Program-made: the position numbers and the translations under genes
The notes under the pieces: generated by a model
What the model was told of the DNA's origin: nothing
What the model saw: only the letters and a program-made list of their open reading frames with translations
Database searches by the model: none
From: an uncultured Shinella sp.
GTDB lineage: Bacteria; Pseudomonadota; Alphaproteobacteria; Rhizobiales; Rhizobiaceae
Length of the DNA stretch: 64,000 nt
Direction of reading: 5' to 3'
NCBI RefSeq assembly: GCF_946479415.1
Contig: NZ_CAMLFY010000006.1
Location: forward strand, 26,131 to 90,130
In this document: piece by piece, positions 17,438-26,674 of the stretch
Numbering within the stretch: the first letter of the stretch is position 1
Layout of the letters: each line of letters opens with the position of its first letter

Positions 17438-17629
17438 TCACGCCGATTTCGCGTCGTGCTCGGGCTTGCCCTTGCGCTTGGTCGAAGCCATCTCCTTCAG
17501 TTCCTTTTCCGACATGGATTTCTCCATGCTCCTGGAAGCGCCCTTCAATTCGCTTTTCTTGGTATCACCGCGTTTTGCCGAGAGCGCGGCGCCGGCAGCC
17601 TTCTGCTGCGCTTTGGATTTTGCGGGCAT
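17438..17629 (-). CDS. DUF3008 family small protein
   Basis: 63 residues, highly charged, matching the DUF3008 pattern: MPAKSKAQQKAAGAALSAKRG, then LKGASRSMEKSMSEKELKEMAST and a K-rich tail. The family is small, basic and of unknown function, often found beside stress and signalling genes in proteobacteria. Start at 17629. It lies between the hybrid kinase and the single-domain response regulator on the same strand, 14 bases from the latter. Confidence 0.8.
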   Translation of the reverse strand: MPAKSKAQQKAAGAALSAKRGDTKKSELKGASRSMEKSMSEKELKEMASTKRKGKPEHDAKSA

Positions 17630-17693
17630 GGGACGGTCTCCTCGTTGACGGTATCCCGCCAAACCATCGAGGCCGCGCAATGTTCCCTGCGTC

Positions 17694-20600
17694 TCACACG
17701 CCCGTTGCGGCAAGCGCCGTCGCAATGTCCCTGGCATCATAAGGCTTTTGCAGCAGGACGGCCGGCTGCCCGATGGCAAGCGCCGGCAGGTCGCTGTGCC
17801 CCGTGGCGAAGACGACACCGATAGCCGGCCGTTCCTCGCGGGCGCGGATCGCCAGCTCCGTGCCCGACATGCCCGGCAAGCCGACATCGGCGAGAAGCAC
17901 GTCGAAAGCACGGTTTTTGATGAGCGGGAGGGCTTCCTCCGCCGTCGTCGCCTCCACCACGTCGTGGCCGAGCTCCTGCACAAGATCGACTGCGTTGAGG
18001 CGGATCAGAAAATCATCCTCGACCAGGAGAATGCTGAGCCGCCGCGGTTTTTCGGGTTCTTTTTCCGGCTCGGGCACCGGCTCGGTTTCCGCCGTGGGCG
18101 AAACTCCCTTGCGGCTGGAAAGCGTGGTGCGCAGCTTTCGCGCCAGCGCTTCGCGCGTATAGGGCTTCGGCAAAAGCTCGACGCCGGCATCGAGACGGCC
18201 CTCGTGCACAATGGAATTTTCCGTATAGCCCGAGGTGAAGAGCACCGCGAGGCCGGGCAGGCGTTCGCGCGCCTTGCGGGCGAGATCAGGGCTGCGCAGC
18301 GGACCCGGCATGACGACATCGGTGAAGAGAAGATCGATGCTGACACCGCTTTCGATGACCGTCAGCGCGCTCGCCGCATCCCGCGCCTTCAGCACGGAGT
18401 AACCGAGATCACCGAGCATTTCGACGACGGTCGCGCGCACCTCGTCGTCGTCCTCGGCAACGAGCACTGTTTCCGTCCCGCCGATGATCGGGCCGAAATC
18501 GACCTCCGCGAGGCGGTCCTCCTCCTCCAGCGAGCGCGGCAGGTAGATACGCACGGTCGTGCCTTCCCCCAGCTCACTGTAAATCTTGATATGGCCGCCC
18601 GACTGCTTGACGAAGCCGTAGACCATGGAAAGGCCGAGACCGCTGCCCTTGCCGACGGGCTTGGTCGAGAAGAACGGCTCGAAGGCCCGTTCCATGATAT
18701 CCGCCGCCATGCCCTCCCCGGTATCCGTCACGGCGACGAGCACATATTGGCCCGGCTTGATATCGGAATGCTGCCTTGCATAGGCGTCGTCGATATAGGC
18801 GTTGCCGACCTCGACCGTCAGCTTGCCGACCCCCTTCATGGCGTCGCGGGCATTGATCGCGAGATTGAGCACGGCATTTTCGATCTGCAGGGGATCGACG
18901 AAGGTATTCCAGAGACCGCCGGAGCGGATCGTCTCGATCTCGATCGCTTCGCCGATCGTGCGCCGCAGGAGATCTTCAAGGCCGGCGATGAAGCGGCCGA
19001 TATTGATCACTTTCGGTTCCAGCGCCTGCCTGCGGCCGAAGGCGAGCAACTGGCTGGCGAGCTTGGAGCCGCGGCTGACGCCCGCAATCGCATTGGCGAC
19101 GCGCTGCTCGGCGCGCGCATTGCCGGCAATGTCCTTGCCAAGCAGCTGGAGATTGCCCGAAATCACCTGGAGAAGGTTGTTGAAATCGTGCGCCACGCCG
19201 CCGGTCAGCTGGCCGATCGATTCCATCTTCTGCGCCTGGCGCAACAATTCTTCCGCCTCCGCCAGCGCGCGGGACTGTTCCCGTTCGGCCGTGATATCGC
19301 GGCCATAGGCGAAGGTCAGGCCTTCCTCGACGAAAACACGCCAGGAAATCCACCGAACCGAACCATCGAAATGACGGAAGCGCACCTCGCGTTCCGCCGA
19401 GCCCAACCGCCGGTCGCCGGACAGGAATTGCGCCGCATCCTCCTGCCACACGAACGTGCCCAGACGCCGGCCGACGCTTTCGCGCGCCGGGAAGCCCAGC
19501 ACGTCCGACCAGGCCGGGTTGACGGAGCGTATCGTGCCGTCCTCGCCGGTGACGACGAGCAGGTCGCGCGCATTGCGCCAAAGGCGGTTGACCTCCGCGG
19601 TGCGCTCACCGACCTGCCGCTCCAGCGAATTGGCGAGCTGCTCGAGCTTCTGTTCGACGCGCCGGCGCTCCACCGCGATGCGGGTGCGCGCGGCGACATC
19701 GCGCACGAAGTCCAGCTCGCTTGCCGACCATTCGCGCACGTCTTCATGGTTGAGATAGAGCAGTGCGACGAGGCCGGACGCCTCCGTCACCGGCATATTG
19801 ATGAAAGCCTGCGCCTTGATCGCCTTCAGCGCTTGCGCCGTTGCTTTGGTGCGCGGGTCCTTTTCCGCATCCGCCACGACCACGGTCTCGCCGCTCTTCA
19901 GGTCGTCGATATAGCTGCCATAGTCGCGGAAATTCAGCACGCCGGCGATCGTCTTCACGCCCGGCGCATTCCAGTCGCGCTCGATGGTGATCGTCTCGGC
20001 GACGAGGTCGATCGTGCCATAACCGGCTCGGCTGACATTGTGTACCTTGGCAAGCATCTCCGCCGCCGCAAAGGCAATGTCGGCGGGATCGGTCAGCTGG
20101 CTGAAACGGTCCGTCAGCTCGATCAGCGCATTGCGCCTGATCTCCTCGGCGCGCACTTCCGTCACATCCACATTGACACCGATCATGCCGAGGAATTCGC
20201 CGCCCGCGTCGAAACGCGGCTGCGCATCCGTACGCAGCAGGCGGTAACAGCCGAGCTTGCGGCGATAACGCGCCTCGGCGACGAACGGCGCCTGCCGACG
20301 CATCGCATCGCCGAAGACCTCCGCCAGCGACTGCCGGTCATCGGGATGGACGGTGGTGTTCCAGTCGAAGCTGTCGATCTCGTCCGGCTCGACACCCCAG
20401 AAGGCGCGCTTTGCCGCATTGAGATAAAGGCACTTGCCGTTCTCGTCGCCCATCCAGAGCATGACGGGCGCGCTTTCCGCGGCAAGACGAAACCGCGCCT
20501 CGCTTTCGCGCAACGCATCTTCCGCGGCCCTCTGCTCGGTCACATCGTGACCCTGCACGAAAACGCCGGTCGGCTTGCCATCGTCATCGAAAACCGGCTG

Positions 20601-21422
20601 GTAGATGAAATCGAGAAAACGCTCGTCCGGCACCATGTCGTGGCGGCGCTTCAGAAGGACGCGCACACCCCGGCCGACATAGGGGCGCCGGGTGGCGAGC
20701 ACGCGGTCCAGAATATCGACGAAGCCCTGTTCCACCACCTCCGGCAGCGCCTCGCGCAGCGGCTTGCCGATGATATCCCTGTTATCGACGAGCTGGCGAT
20801 AGGCGTTGTTGGCAATGCCGAAGACATGATCCGGGCCGACAAGCGTCGATACGAAACCGGGCGCCTGCTCGAACATCAGGCGCAGCCGCTCACCCTCCGA
20901 TTTCAGCCGCTCCTCCGCCTTCACCTTGCTGGTCGTTTCCACCACGATGGCGATGACGCCGGCGGGGCGCCCGTCCTCGCCGAGCACGGGCGAATAGTCG
21001 AGGTTCATCCACACCTGTTCGGGCTCGCCGCGATGGCGCAGGAGCGTCAGTTCCTGATCCTTGTAGGCGAGCGTGCCGCCGGCCAGGCCGACCTTCATAA
21101 CATTGTCATTGAAGGCAGCAACTTCAGGCCAGCTTTCGCGCACCTTGCTGCCCAACAGGGCCGGATGCCGACCGCCGGCAAAGACGGAATAGCCGTCGTT
21201 GTAGATCATGATGCCGTCCTCCCCCCAGAGGAGGACGATCGGCACCGGGGAGCGCAGCATGAGGCTGACCGTGGTCTTGAGGCTTTGCGGCCAATCGTCG
21301 AGGGAGCCGGTCGAGGTACGGGTCCAGTCAAAGTCGGCAATCAGGCCGGCCGCATCGCCGCCGCCGCTGAGGAACGGATAACGACTGTTGACCGCATCCT
21401 CCAGCCCGTCTTCCACCCGCAT
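17694..21422 (-). CDS. Hybrid sensor histidine kinase: PAS repeats, GAF, HisKA, HATPase and two receiver domains
   Basis: 1242 residues with no membrane segment, so a soluble multi-sensor kinase. PAS-like domains are at about 30-165, 180-300, 305-420 and 615-715, with a GAF domain at about 430-590. The dimerisation/phosphorylation helix has GGVAHDFNN with His745, and the ATP domain has N857 in INARDAM, DTGEGM near 900 and GSGLGLSM near 926. Receiver 1 (about 985-1100) has Asp1035 and receiver 2 (about 1128-1240) has Asp1179, joined by a Pro/Glu-rich linker. Two receivers and the absence of an Hpt or output domain point to a phosphorelay, possibly with the single-domain regulator downstream. 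The signal is unknown. Confidence 0.9.
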   Translation of the reverse strand: MRVEDGLEDAVNSRYPFLSGGGDAAGLIADFDWTRTSTGSLDDWPQSLKTTVSLMLRSPVPIVLLWGEDGIMIYNDGYSVFAGGRHPALLGSKVRESWPEVAAFNDNVMKVGLAGGTLAYKDQELTLLRHRGEPEQVWMNLDYSPVLGEDGRPAGVIAIVVETTSKVKAEERLKSEGERLRLMFEQAPGFVSTLVGPDHVFGIANNAYRQLVDNRDIIGKPLREALPEVVEQGFVDILDRVLATRRPYVGRGVRVLLKRRHDMVPDERFLDFIYQPVFDDDGKPTGVFVQGHDVTEQRAAEDALRESEARFRLAAESAPVMLWMGDENGKCLYLNAAKRAFWGVEPDEIDSFDWNTTVHPDDRQSLAEVFGDAMRRQAPFVAEARYRRKLGCYRLLRTDAQPRFDAGGEFLGMIGVNVDVTEVRAEEIRRNALIELTDRFSQLTDPADIAFAAAEMLAKVHNVSRAGYGTIDLVAETITIERDWNAPGVKTIAGVLNFRDYGSYIDDLKSGETVVVADAEKDPRTKATAQALKAIKAQAFINMPVTEASGLVALLYLNHEDVREWSASELDFVRDVAARTRIAVERRRVEQKLEQLANSLERQVGERTAEVNRLWRNARDLLVVTGEDGTIRSVNPAWSDVLGFPARESVGRRLGTFVWQEDAAQFLSGDRRLGSAEREVRFRHFDGSVRWISWRVFVEEGLTFAYGRDITAEREQSRALAEAEELLRQAQKMESIGQLTGGVAHDFNNLLQVISGNLQLLGKDIAGNARAEQRVANAIAGVSRGSKLASQLLAFGRRQALEPKVINIGRFIAGLEDLLRRTIGEAIEIETIRSGGLWNTFVDPLQIENAVLNLAINARDAMKGVGKLTVEVGNAYIDDAYARQHSDIKPGQYVLVAVTDTGEGMAADIMERAFEPFFSTKPVGKGSGLGLSMVYGFVKQSGGHIKIYSELGEGTTVRIYLPRSLEEEDRLAEVDFGPIIGGTETVLVAEDDDEVRATVVEMLGDLGYSVLKARDAASALTVIESGVSIDLLFTDVVMPGPLRSPDLARKARERLPGLAVLFTSGYTENSIVHEGRLDAGVELLPKPYTREALARKLRTTLSSRKGVSPTAETEPVPEPEKEPEKPRRLSILLVEDDFLIRLNAVDLVQELGHDVVEATTAEEALPLIKNRAFDVLLADVGLPGMSGTELAIRAREERPAIGVVFATGHSDLPALAIGQPAVLLQKPYDARDIATALAATGV

Positions 21423-21591
21423 TCATACCCCCTGTGCATGCCGATCTTTCGGGTCGCTTCCGGCGTGGAACCCCAACGAAGAATCGCAATCAATATTGCC
21501 TGACCAAACTTCTCCCGCCCCTGCCGAAGCCACCTGGCGGCAGCGACGGACATAGGGCAGGAATATACAACGTCAAATATCGGCTCCAGCT

Positions 21592-21801
21592 TTAGCGCTG
21601 GAAAACGGGAAGGTCGGCGGCTTTTGCCGCGCGACCGCTTTTCAGGCCGAGCCGCTCCCAGGCGAAAGTCTTTGCTGCGGCTGCGGCGGCTTCCTTATTG
21701 GGATAGGTGTCAGGCAGGACATAATCCTTGCCTTCGCAGGACAGCATCGCACGGCAGCTCACCACGTCGAAATGCAACTGGATATTGGACTGTTCGTTCA
21801 T
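21592..21801 (-). CDS. Small hypothetical protein
   Basis: 69 residues with no recognised family. It has a beta-like N-terminal half (IQLHFDVVSCRAMLSCEGKDY) with two Cys, then an Ala-rich helix (KEAAAAAAKTFAWERLGL) and a basic tail. Start at 21801 has gaggac upstream. It lies between the kinase gene, 169 bases away, and the EEP-phosphatase gene, all on the minus strand. The composition looks genuinely coding. Confidence 0.6.
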   Translation of the reverse strand: MNEQSNIQLHFDVVSCRAMLSCEGKDYVLPDTYPNKEAAAAAAKTFAWERLGLKSGRAAKAADLPVFQR

Positions 21802-21831
21802 CTTGTCCTCCCATGACACAACAAGACAAAA

Positions 21832-22605
21832 CTAGGCTTGCGGCGATAAGTTCCCGACCCGCCCCGTCTTCTCCAAGTCGTCCTCGATCTCCAGATCGGC
21901 ACAGAGCGGCAGGTGATCGGACGCACGTCTTGCAAGCGGGCTGTCATGCACGAAGGCGCCCCGTACACCAATGCCCTTGCCGACGAAGATATGATCGATG
22001 CGCAAGAGCGGGAGCCGCGAGGGAAAGGTGCCTCTGATCCTTCCACCGCCGGCAATCTGGACGTCGCGAAGGCGTCGCACGAGTAGACGGTAGGAGGCCG
22101 AGCGCGAGATCGCGTTGAGATCGCCGGCGAGCAGGACACGGGCATTGTCCGGCATCTCGGCACCGAGCCAGCCAGGCCCGATCAACGCCTCCGTCTGCCG
22201 CACGCGTTCGGCGCCGAGCAGACCGAGATGCGTCACGAAGATTTGCAGCGCCACGTCATCGACCGGCACTTCCGCCCAAAGCGCGCCGCGCGGTTCACCG
22301 CGCGACGGCAGGCCCTCGGCCTTGACGAGGCGCGTCGGCAAAGCAGTCAGCAGCGCATCCCCGTAGCGCTCTTCCTCCAGGTGAAGGGCGGGGTGGAAAT
22401 GCGAGACCATACGCAGATGGCTGGCGATCGTCTGGGCCTGATCGATGCCGCCGCTGCGGGCACGTGCCACGTCCACTTCCTGCAAGGCCACGATATCGGC
22501 CTCGCATTCGGCGATCACGTCGGCGATGCGCGCGGGATCAAGCTTTCGGTCCGTGCCGAAGCAGCTATGCACATTGTAGGTCACGATCCTGAGCCGCCTG
22601 CCCAT
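21832..22605 (-). CDS. Endonuclease/exonuclease/phosphatase-family protein (YbhP-like)
   Basis: 257 residues of the EEP metal-dependent phosphoesterase fold: LRIVTYNVHSCFG, the metal Glu in IVALQEVDVAR, FVTHLGLL, LLAGDLNAIS and the terminal RRASDHLPLCADLEI with catalytic Asp-His. Homologues next to a PLD-type synthase and a UPF0104 membrane protein (E. coli ybhP-clsB-ybhN) argue for a role in phospholipid metabolism and not in DNA cleavage. Start at 22605 has ggaagg. It is divergent from the UPF0104 gene. Confidence 0.85.
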   Translation of the reverse strand: MGRRLRIVTYNVHSCFGTDRKLDPARIADVIAECEADIVALQEVDVARARSGGIDQAQTIASHLRMVSHFHPALHLEEERYGDALLTALPTRLVKAEGLPSRGEPRGALWAEVPVDDVALQIFVTHLGLLGAERVRQTEALIGPGWLGAEMPDNARVLLAGDLNAISRSASYRLLVRRLRDVQIAGGGRIRGTFPSRLPLLRIDHIFVGKGIGVRGAFVHDSPLARRASDHLPLCADLEIEDDLEKTGRVGNLSPQA

Positions 22606-22706
22606 GCCCTTCCTTTCCCTGTCAGCCGTTCGATATTTGCGACGGCTCGGGAACACGAAAAGCCCCGTTTTCGTTCCGCTTTTGAAATCGATGGAAGAGA
22701 TTGCGA

Positions 22707-23639
22707 ATGAAACGCGCCCATATCCTGCATGCCGTCATCGCCCTGGCCGTCATCGCCGCCGGCTGGCTCATCTACCGCACGCTCAGCCAGTATTCCTGGC
22801 AGGACATCCGCTCCTCCCTTTCCGACATCCCGCCCGTCAACTTCGCGCTCGCACTCGCCTTCGCGGCGGCATCCTACATCTGCCTCACGCTGTTCGATTT
22901 TCTGGCGTTGCGCTATGTCGGCAAGCCGCTCGCCTATCACCGGGCGGCCCTCGCTTCCTTCACAAGCCTTGCCATCGGGCACAATGTCGGTGTCGCGGCG
23001 CTCAGCAGCGGGGCGGTTCGTTACCGCTTTTATTCGCGCTGGGGGCTTGATGGCGAGGATATCGCCAAGCTCATCGTGTTTTGCGGGGTGACGGTCGGCC
23101 TCGGGCTCGTGTCGCTTGCCGGTCTCTGCCTGCTCGTTCTGCCCGGCACCGCCGGCAAGATCGCCGGGCTCGGCACCGGCGCGTCGATGGCGCTCGGCGT
23201 CGGTTGCCTCTGCGTGGGGGCCGCCTATGTGGCGGCTGCGGCCTTTTTGCGCGGTGAGGTCTCGCTGCGAAGCTGGCGGTTCCAGTTGCCGTCGGCCGGC
23301 ATCGCCGCACTGCAGATCGGCATCGGCACGCTCAACTTCGCCTTCGTGGCCGCCTGCCTGCACCAGCTTCTGAGCGGCAATGTGGGATATCTCGAGACCA
23401 CGGCGGCCTATGTCGTCGGCAACCTGACGGCGCTGGTCAGCCACGTGCCGGGCGGACTCGGCGTGCTGGAGGCGACGCTCGCCTTTCTGCTTGGCGGCTC
23501 GGCGTCTATCGGCGCGCTGATCGCCTTTCGCGTGGTCTATTTCTTCATTCCCCTGCCGCTCGGACTGGTCTCGCTGCTGGCAAGCGAAGCTTTGCTGGGG
23601 TCCAGCACAGATACGGGTTTGCGCAGAAGTCCAAGCTGA
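22707..23639 (+). CDS. UPF0104/lysylphosphatidylglycerol-synthase-type membrane protein (YbhN-like)
   Basis: 310 residues with about seven to eight hydrophobic segments along the length. Typical family features are SLAIGHNVGVAALSSGAVRYRFY, VSHVPGGLGVLEATLAFLLG and a final Arg-containing membrane segment. No tRNA-dependent catalytic domain is present, so it is not a full MprF. Such proteins are thought to act in lipid flipping or transport. ATG at 22707 is preferred over TTG at 22701 because ggaagag precedes it. Its last 103 bases overlap the convergent PLD gene on the other strand. Confidence 0.85.
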   Translation: MKRAHILHAVIALAVIAAGWLIYRTLSQYSWQDIRSSLSDIPPVNFALALAFAAASYICLTLFDFLALRYVGKPLAYHRAALASFTSLAIGHNVGVAALSSGAVRYRFYSRWGLDGEDIAKLIVFCGVTVGLGLVSLAGLCLLVLPGTAGKIAGLGTGASMALGVGCLCVGAAYVAAAAFLRGEVSLRSWRFQLPSAGIAALQIGIGTLNFAFVAACLHQLLSGNVGYLETTAAYVVGNLTALVSHVPGGLGVLEATLAFLLGGSASIGALIAFRVVYFFIPLPLGLVSLLASEALLGSSTDTGLRRSPS

Positions 23640-25105
23640 CGGCCTACGAAAGCACCCGCGGTCTGAACCAGGGCCGGCACCGGCCACCAGGGCGAAACCG
23701 GGTCGACCAGCCCCGTCCCCATAACCGGCTCGACGGCACCGTCACCTTGCGCCTCCCGGAACGGGCGCAGGCCCCGCGCCCGCATGTTGAAGGCATCGAT
23801 CGTCTTGACGAGTGAACCGCTGTTGCGAATGGCGCCGCCAAAGGTGACGGGGTCTGCATCCAGGTGCTCGGCAAGCAACCGGTCGCGCAGGGAAACGATG
23901 GCATGGCGCTCCGCGCCCGTCTGCGCCTCCACGGCAACGTCGAGCTCCGTATCGAGAGCTTCGCTGCGCTGGTTGAGATTGGAGGAGCCGACGCGCAGGA
24001 AAGCATCATCCACGATGATAACCTTGGAATGGACGATGATCTCCTGCTCGCAACCATCAGTCCTGGGCACGACGGGGTAAAAGGCGCGCATCCGGCCATA
24101 ACGATCGTGCCGGCCCAGCCGGCGGACGAAGCGATTGCGGTTGGCGCCGAGCACGAGACGTTCGATGGCGCCGTGCGAACTCAGCGTCGAGACGACGACG
24201 ACCTCGGGCCCGTTCGGATCGGCGAGCTTTTCGCAGAGAATGTCGCAGACCTTCCTTGAGGCGAAATACTGGCTCTCAATGTAGATATGGCCCTTTGCCG
24301 CCTTCAGCGCCGCGAGCGTCAGGTCCATCGCCTCCGTCGCGCCCGTCCGGCCGCGGATCGCCGGTTCCGTGCGCGCGAAGGCGACCGATGCATCCATCAT
24401 ATCGGCAGCGATGCCGTCGAGGCGCACAGCGGCAGCAGGTGCGATGGCGATGACGTCCTCGTCCGTCGCAAACAACCAGCGCCGGCGGCAGAGATCGCCC
24501 GCCGCCTGTGCCGCATCGCCTTCCAACGCCACCTGCAGGTCATGCACCGGCTCGTAGCGTTCGCCGGAGGGGCGGGCACGATGGGGATTTTCGACGCTAT
24601 GCTCGCCGGTATCCCAGCGTTTGGCGGTAAGGTCGATGCCGCCGACAAAGGCGACCTGATCGTCCACCACGACCACTTTCTGGTGGTGCGAGCCCCGGAT
24701 CGGGTGGCGGCTGTCGAAGGCGAGCATGATGCGGGGATGCGAGGACCACCGGCGCTTGCGGAACATTTTCAGCGACTTGCCGGAATAGATCGGCCCCATC
24801 GACCAGATGAGCACGCGGATGGTGAGTGCCGGCCGCTCTTCCACCAGCTTCAGCAGGAAGGCGCCGAGTGTCGGTGACAGCGGCTCTTCCGGGCGCAGGC
24901 GGATATCCGGGTTGAAATCCCAGCCGACGATCCAGATTTCCCGCTGCGCCTGATCGAGCACACCTTCGAGTGCCTGAAAATAGGCCTCACCATCGACCAG
25001 AACGCTGAGGCGCGCGGCCTTCGCCACACGCCAGACATTCTCGCCCGGGCGAACGATCGGAACACGCGCGGAAAAATCTTGATCCTGCAAAATCGGCTGC
25101 CTCAC
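23537..25105 (-). CDS. Phospholipase D-family phospholipid synthase (ClsB-like)
   Basis: 522 residues with two HKD motifs: HHQKVVVVDD (His about 141) and VHSKVIIVDD (His about 359), each followed by a GG/GSSNLNQRSEALD-type segment. This two-HKD layout with no membrane anchor resembles ClsB-type cardiolipin/phosphatidylglycerol synthases, and the EEP and UPF0104 neighbours repeat the E. coli clsB neighbourhood. A GTG at 25105 is the only plausible start after the upstream SDR stop, though its ribosome site is weak. The C-terminal 34 codons run antisense to the end of the UPF0104 gene. Confidence 0.8.
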   Translation of the reverse strand: MRQPILQDQDFSARVPIVRPGENVWRVAKAARLSVLVDGEAYFQALEGVLDQAQREIWIVGWDFNPDIRLRPEEPLSPTLGAFLLKLVEERPALTIRVLIWSMGPIYSGKSLKMFRKRRWSSHPRIMLAFDSRHPIRGSHHQKVVVVDDQVAFVGGIDLTAKRWDTGEHSVENPHRARPSGERYEPVHDLQVALEGDAAQAAGDLCRRRWLFATDEDVIAIAPAAAVRLDGIAADMMDASVAFARTEPAIRGRTGATEAMDLTLAALKAAKGHIYIESQYFASRKVCDILCEKLADPNGPEVVVVSTLSSHGAIERLVLGANRNRFVRRLGRHDRYGRMRAFYPVVPRTDGCEQEIIVHSKVIIVDDAFLRVGSSNLNQRSEALDTELDVAVEAQTGAERHAIVSLRDRLLAEHLDADPVTFGGAIRNSGSLVKTIDAFNMRARGLRPFREAQGDGAVEPVMGTGLVDPVSPWWPVPALVQTAGAFVGRQLGLLRKPVSVLDPSKASLASSETSPSGRGMKK

Positions 25106-25157
25106 TTGGATACGCTTTGCGCCGAAATTCGCAGGACCGGATTTGGTTCCGCCGCCG

Positions 25158-25940
25158 TCAGCGCAACAGACCCTGCCCACCGTCGATCCAGAGCGGAACA
25201 CCGGTGATGTGGCGGGCCTTGGAGGAGGCGAGGAAGAGGATCGCATCCGCGACTTCCGCCGCCGTGCCCGGTTCTCCAGCCGAAATCGGGATCTGCCCCT
25301 GCGGCCACACAACGGGGATGCCGGCCTCATCCGTGCCGCGCTGGCGGGCGTTGTCGTCGATCTCGGTCTCGATTGCGCCCGGGCAGATGGCATTGACGCG
25401 GATCTTCGATTTGCCGAGTTCCAGCGCAAGCTGCTGCACCATCGCAAGCTGCGCGGCTTTCGTGGCGGAATAGGCGGTGGCGCCCGGCGTGGTGAAGGTG
25501 CGGGTGCCGTTGATGGAGGAGACGACGACGATGCTCCCCTCTCCGGCAGCCTTGAAATGCGGCACGGTGAGGTGCAGGGTCAGATAGGTTCCGCGCAGGT
25601 TGACCGCGATCGTCTCATCCCACTCGGCAGGCTTCAGGTCGTCGATCGGCGCCCAGACGCCGTTGATGCCGGCATTGGCGATCACGATGTCGAGAGCGCC
25701 GAAAGCCCCTACAAGCCGATCCACCGCCGCCCGCATCGAGGCCTCATCCACGATATCGGCGACCAGCGCGATCGCGTCACCGCCGAGCGCCCGGATGTCG
25801 CGCACCACGGCGTCAACCTCCTCTTCCGTGCGGCTCAGCACGCCGACGCTTGCGCCATGGCGCGCAAAGGCTTCCGCCGTCGCTCTGCCGATCCCGGATC
25901 CGGCCCCCGTCACGAGGGCGACCTTTCCTGCAAAAAGCAT
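25158..25940 (-). CDS. SDR-family NAD(P)-dependent oxidoreductase
   Basis: 260 residues, a classical short-chain dehydrogenase. The nucleotide motif TGAGSGIG is at 11-18, NAG at about 89-91, catalytic Ser about 142, and Y157-x3-K161 in YSATK. The Arg after the beta2 strand (SRTEEE) suggests an NADP preference. The substrate is unknown. Start at 25940 has ggagg. The ClsB-like gene begins 52 bases downstream on the same strand, so they may be co-transcribed, but no pathway link is evident. Confidence 0.85.
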   Translation of the reverse strand: MLFAGKVALVTGAGSGIGRATAEAFARHGASVGVLSRTEEEVDAVVRDIRALGGDAIALVADIVDEASMRAAVDRLVGAFGALDIVIANAGINGVWAPIDDLKPAEWDETIAVNLRGTYLTLHLTVPHFKAAGEGSIVVVSSINGTRTFTTPGATAYSATKAAQLAMVQQLALELGKSKIRVNAICPGAIETEIDDNARQRGTDEAGIPVVWPQGQIPISAGEPGTAAEVADAILFLASSKARHITGVPLWIDGGQGLLR

Positions 25941-26067
25941 GGCGTTTCCTCCGTTGCACAGCCCGACAGGAATGCTCCGCAAGCAGTCCTGTTCCAAGAT
26001 TTCTCGGGAACCATGACCCGGCCCCGGCGTTTGCTTCAGACACCAAACCAGTTCGCAGGAGTTTTAC

Positions 26068-26271
26068 GTGCGCCAGAAGAAAAAGCCGCTCGCCCGCAAA
26101 CCCGCCCCCCACACGGATGCCGAAACCAGCCAACGCAGCAAACGCCGCAATTCCTGGGAGCCGCAGGTCATCGTGCCACATCAGGTCGATCTGCCGCTCG
26201 ACCAGGGACGTGACGAGGTCACCGTACCCGCGGCGGTTCATGGCCGCAGCCTGTCCAATGGAAGGCTTTGA
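26068..26271 (+). CDS. Small basic hypothetical protein
   Basis: 67 residues from a GTG with caggag upstream. Rich in Lys/Arg and Pro at the N-terminus (RQKKKPLARKPAPH), with no family recognised and probably disordered. It lies 13 bases before the CBS gene in the same direction, so it may be the first gene of that small operon. The evidence is the ribosome site and position only. Confidence 0.45.
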   Translation: MRQKKKPLARKPAPHTDAETSQRSKRRNSWEPQVIVPHQVDLPLDQGRDEVTVPAAVHGRSLSNGRL

Positions 26272-26284
26272 AGGAGGCGACGGA

Positions 26285-26674
26285 ATGCGTGTCAAGGACG
26301 TGATGTCCGCCCAGATCGTCACCGCTTCCCCCAACGACACGGCCCAGTCGGCTGCCCGTCTGATGGCGGAAACGGAAGTCGGCGCGCTCCCCGTGGAGGT
26401 GCCCGGCGTCGGTGCCATCGTCGGCATCATCACCGATCGCGACATCGTGGTCTCGGTGCTGGCGAAGGGTCTTTCGACCTCGACCGGCCTTGCCGAATTC
26501 ATGACAGTGTCGCCTGAGGTCTGTAACGAGAATGACGAGACGGCCACTGTCGCGGCGCGCATGCGCGATCTCGCGGTGCGGCGCCTCGTGGTGGTCAACG
26601 ACGACAGGCGCGTGGTCGGCATCGTCAGTCTTGTCGATATTCCGGCCGAACCGGCGGTGGAGGGCGTGACATGA
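26285..26674 (+). CDS. Two-CBS-domain protein
   Basis: 129 residues consisting of a CBS pair: VKDVMSAQIVTASPNDTAQSAARLMAE, then VGIITDRDIVV and, in the second unit, EFMTVSPEVCNENDETATVAARMRDLAVRRLVVVNDD, GIVSLVDIP. CBS pairs bind adenosine nucleotides and act as energy sensors; free-standing ones are often dormancy or stress proteins. Start at 26285 has gaaggaggcg. Its stop overlaps the DUF982 start (ATGA). A second stand-alone CBS protein is at 33157-33528. Confidence 0.85.
   Translation: MRVKDVMSAQIVTASPNDTAQSAARLMAETEVGALPVEVPGVGAIVGIITDRDIVVSVLAKGLSTSTGLAEFMTVSPEVCNENDETATVAARMRDLAVRRLVVVNDDRRVVGIVSLVDIPAEPAVEGVT

Noticed and set aside
17748..21503. A 1251-codon plus-strand open frame opposite the hybrid kinase
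   Set aside because: It mirrors the kinase gene in the antisense frame, has His/Arg/Asp-rich composition without any domain, and the minus strand encodes an intact, motif-complete kinase. It is a high-GC shadow frame.
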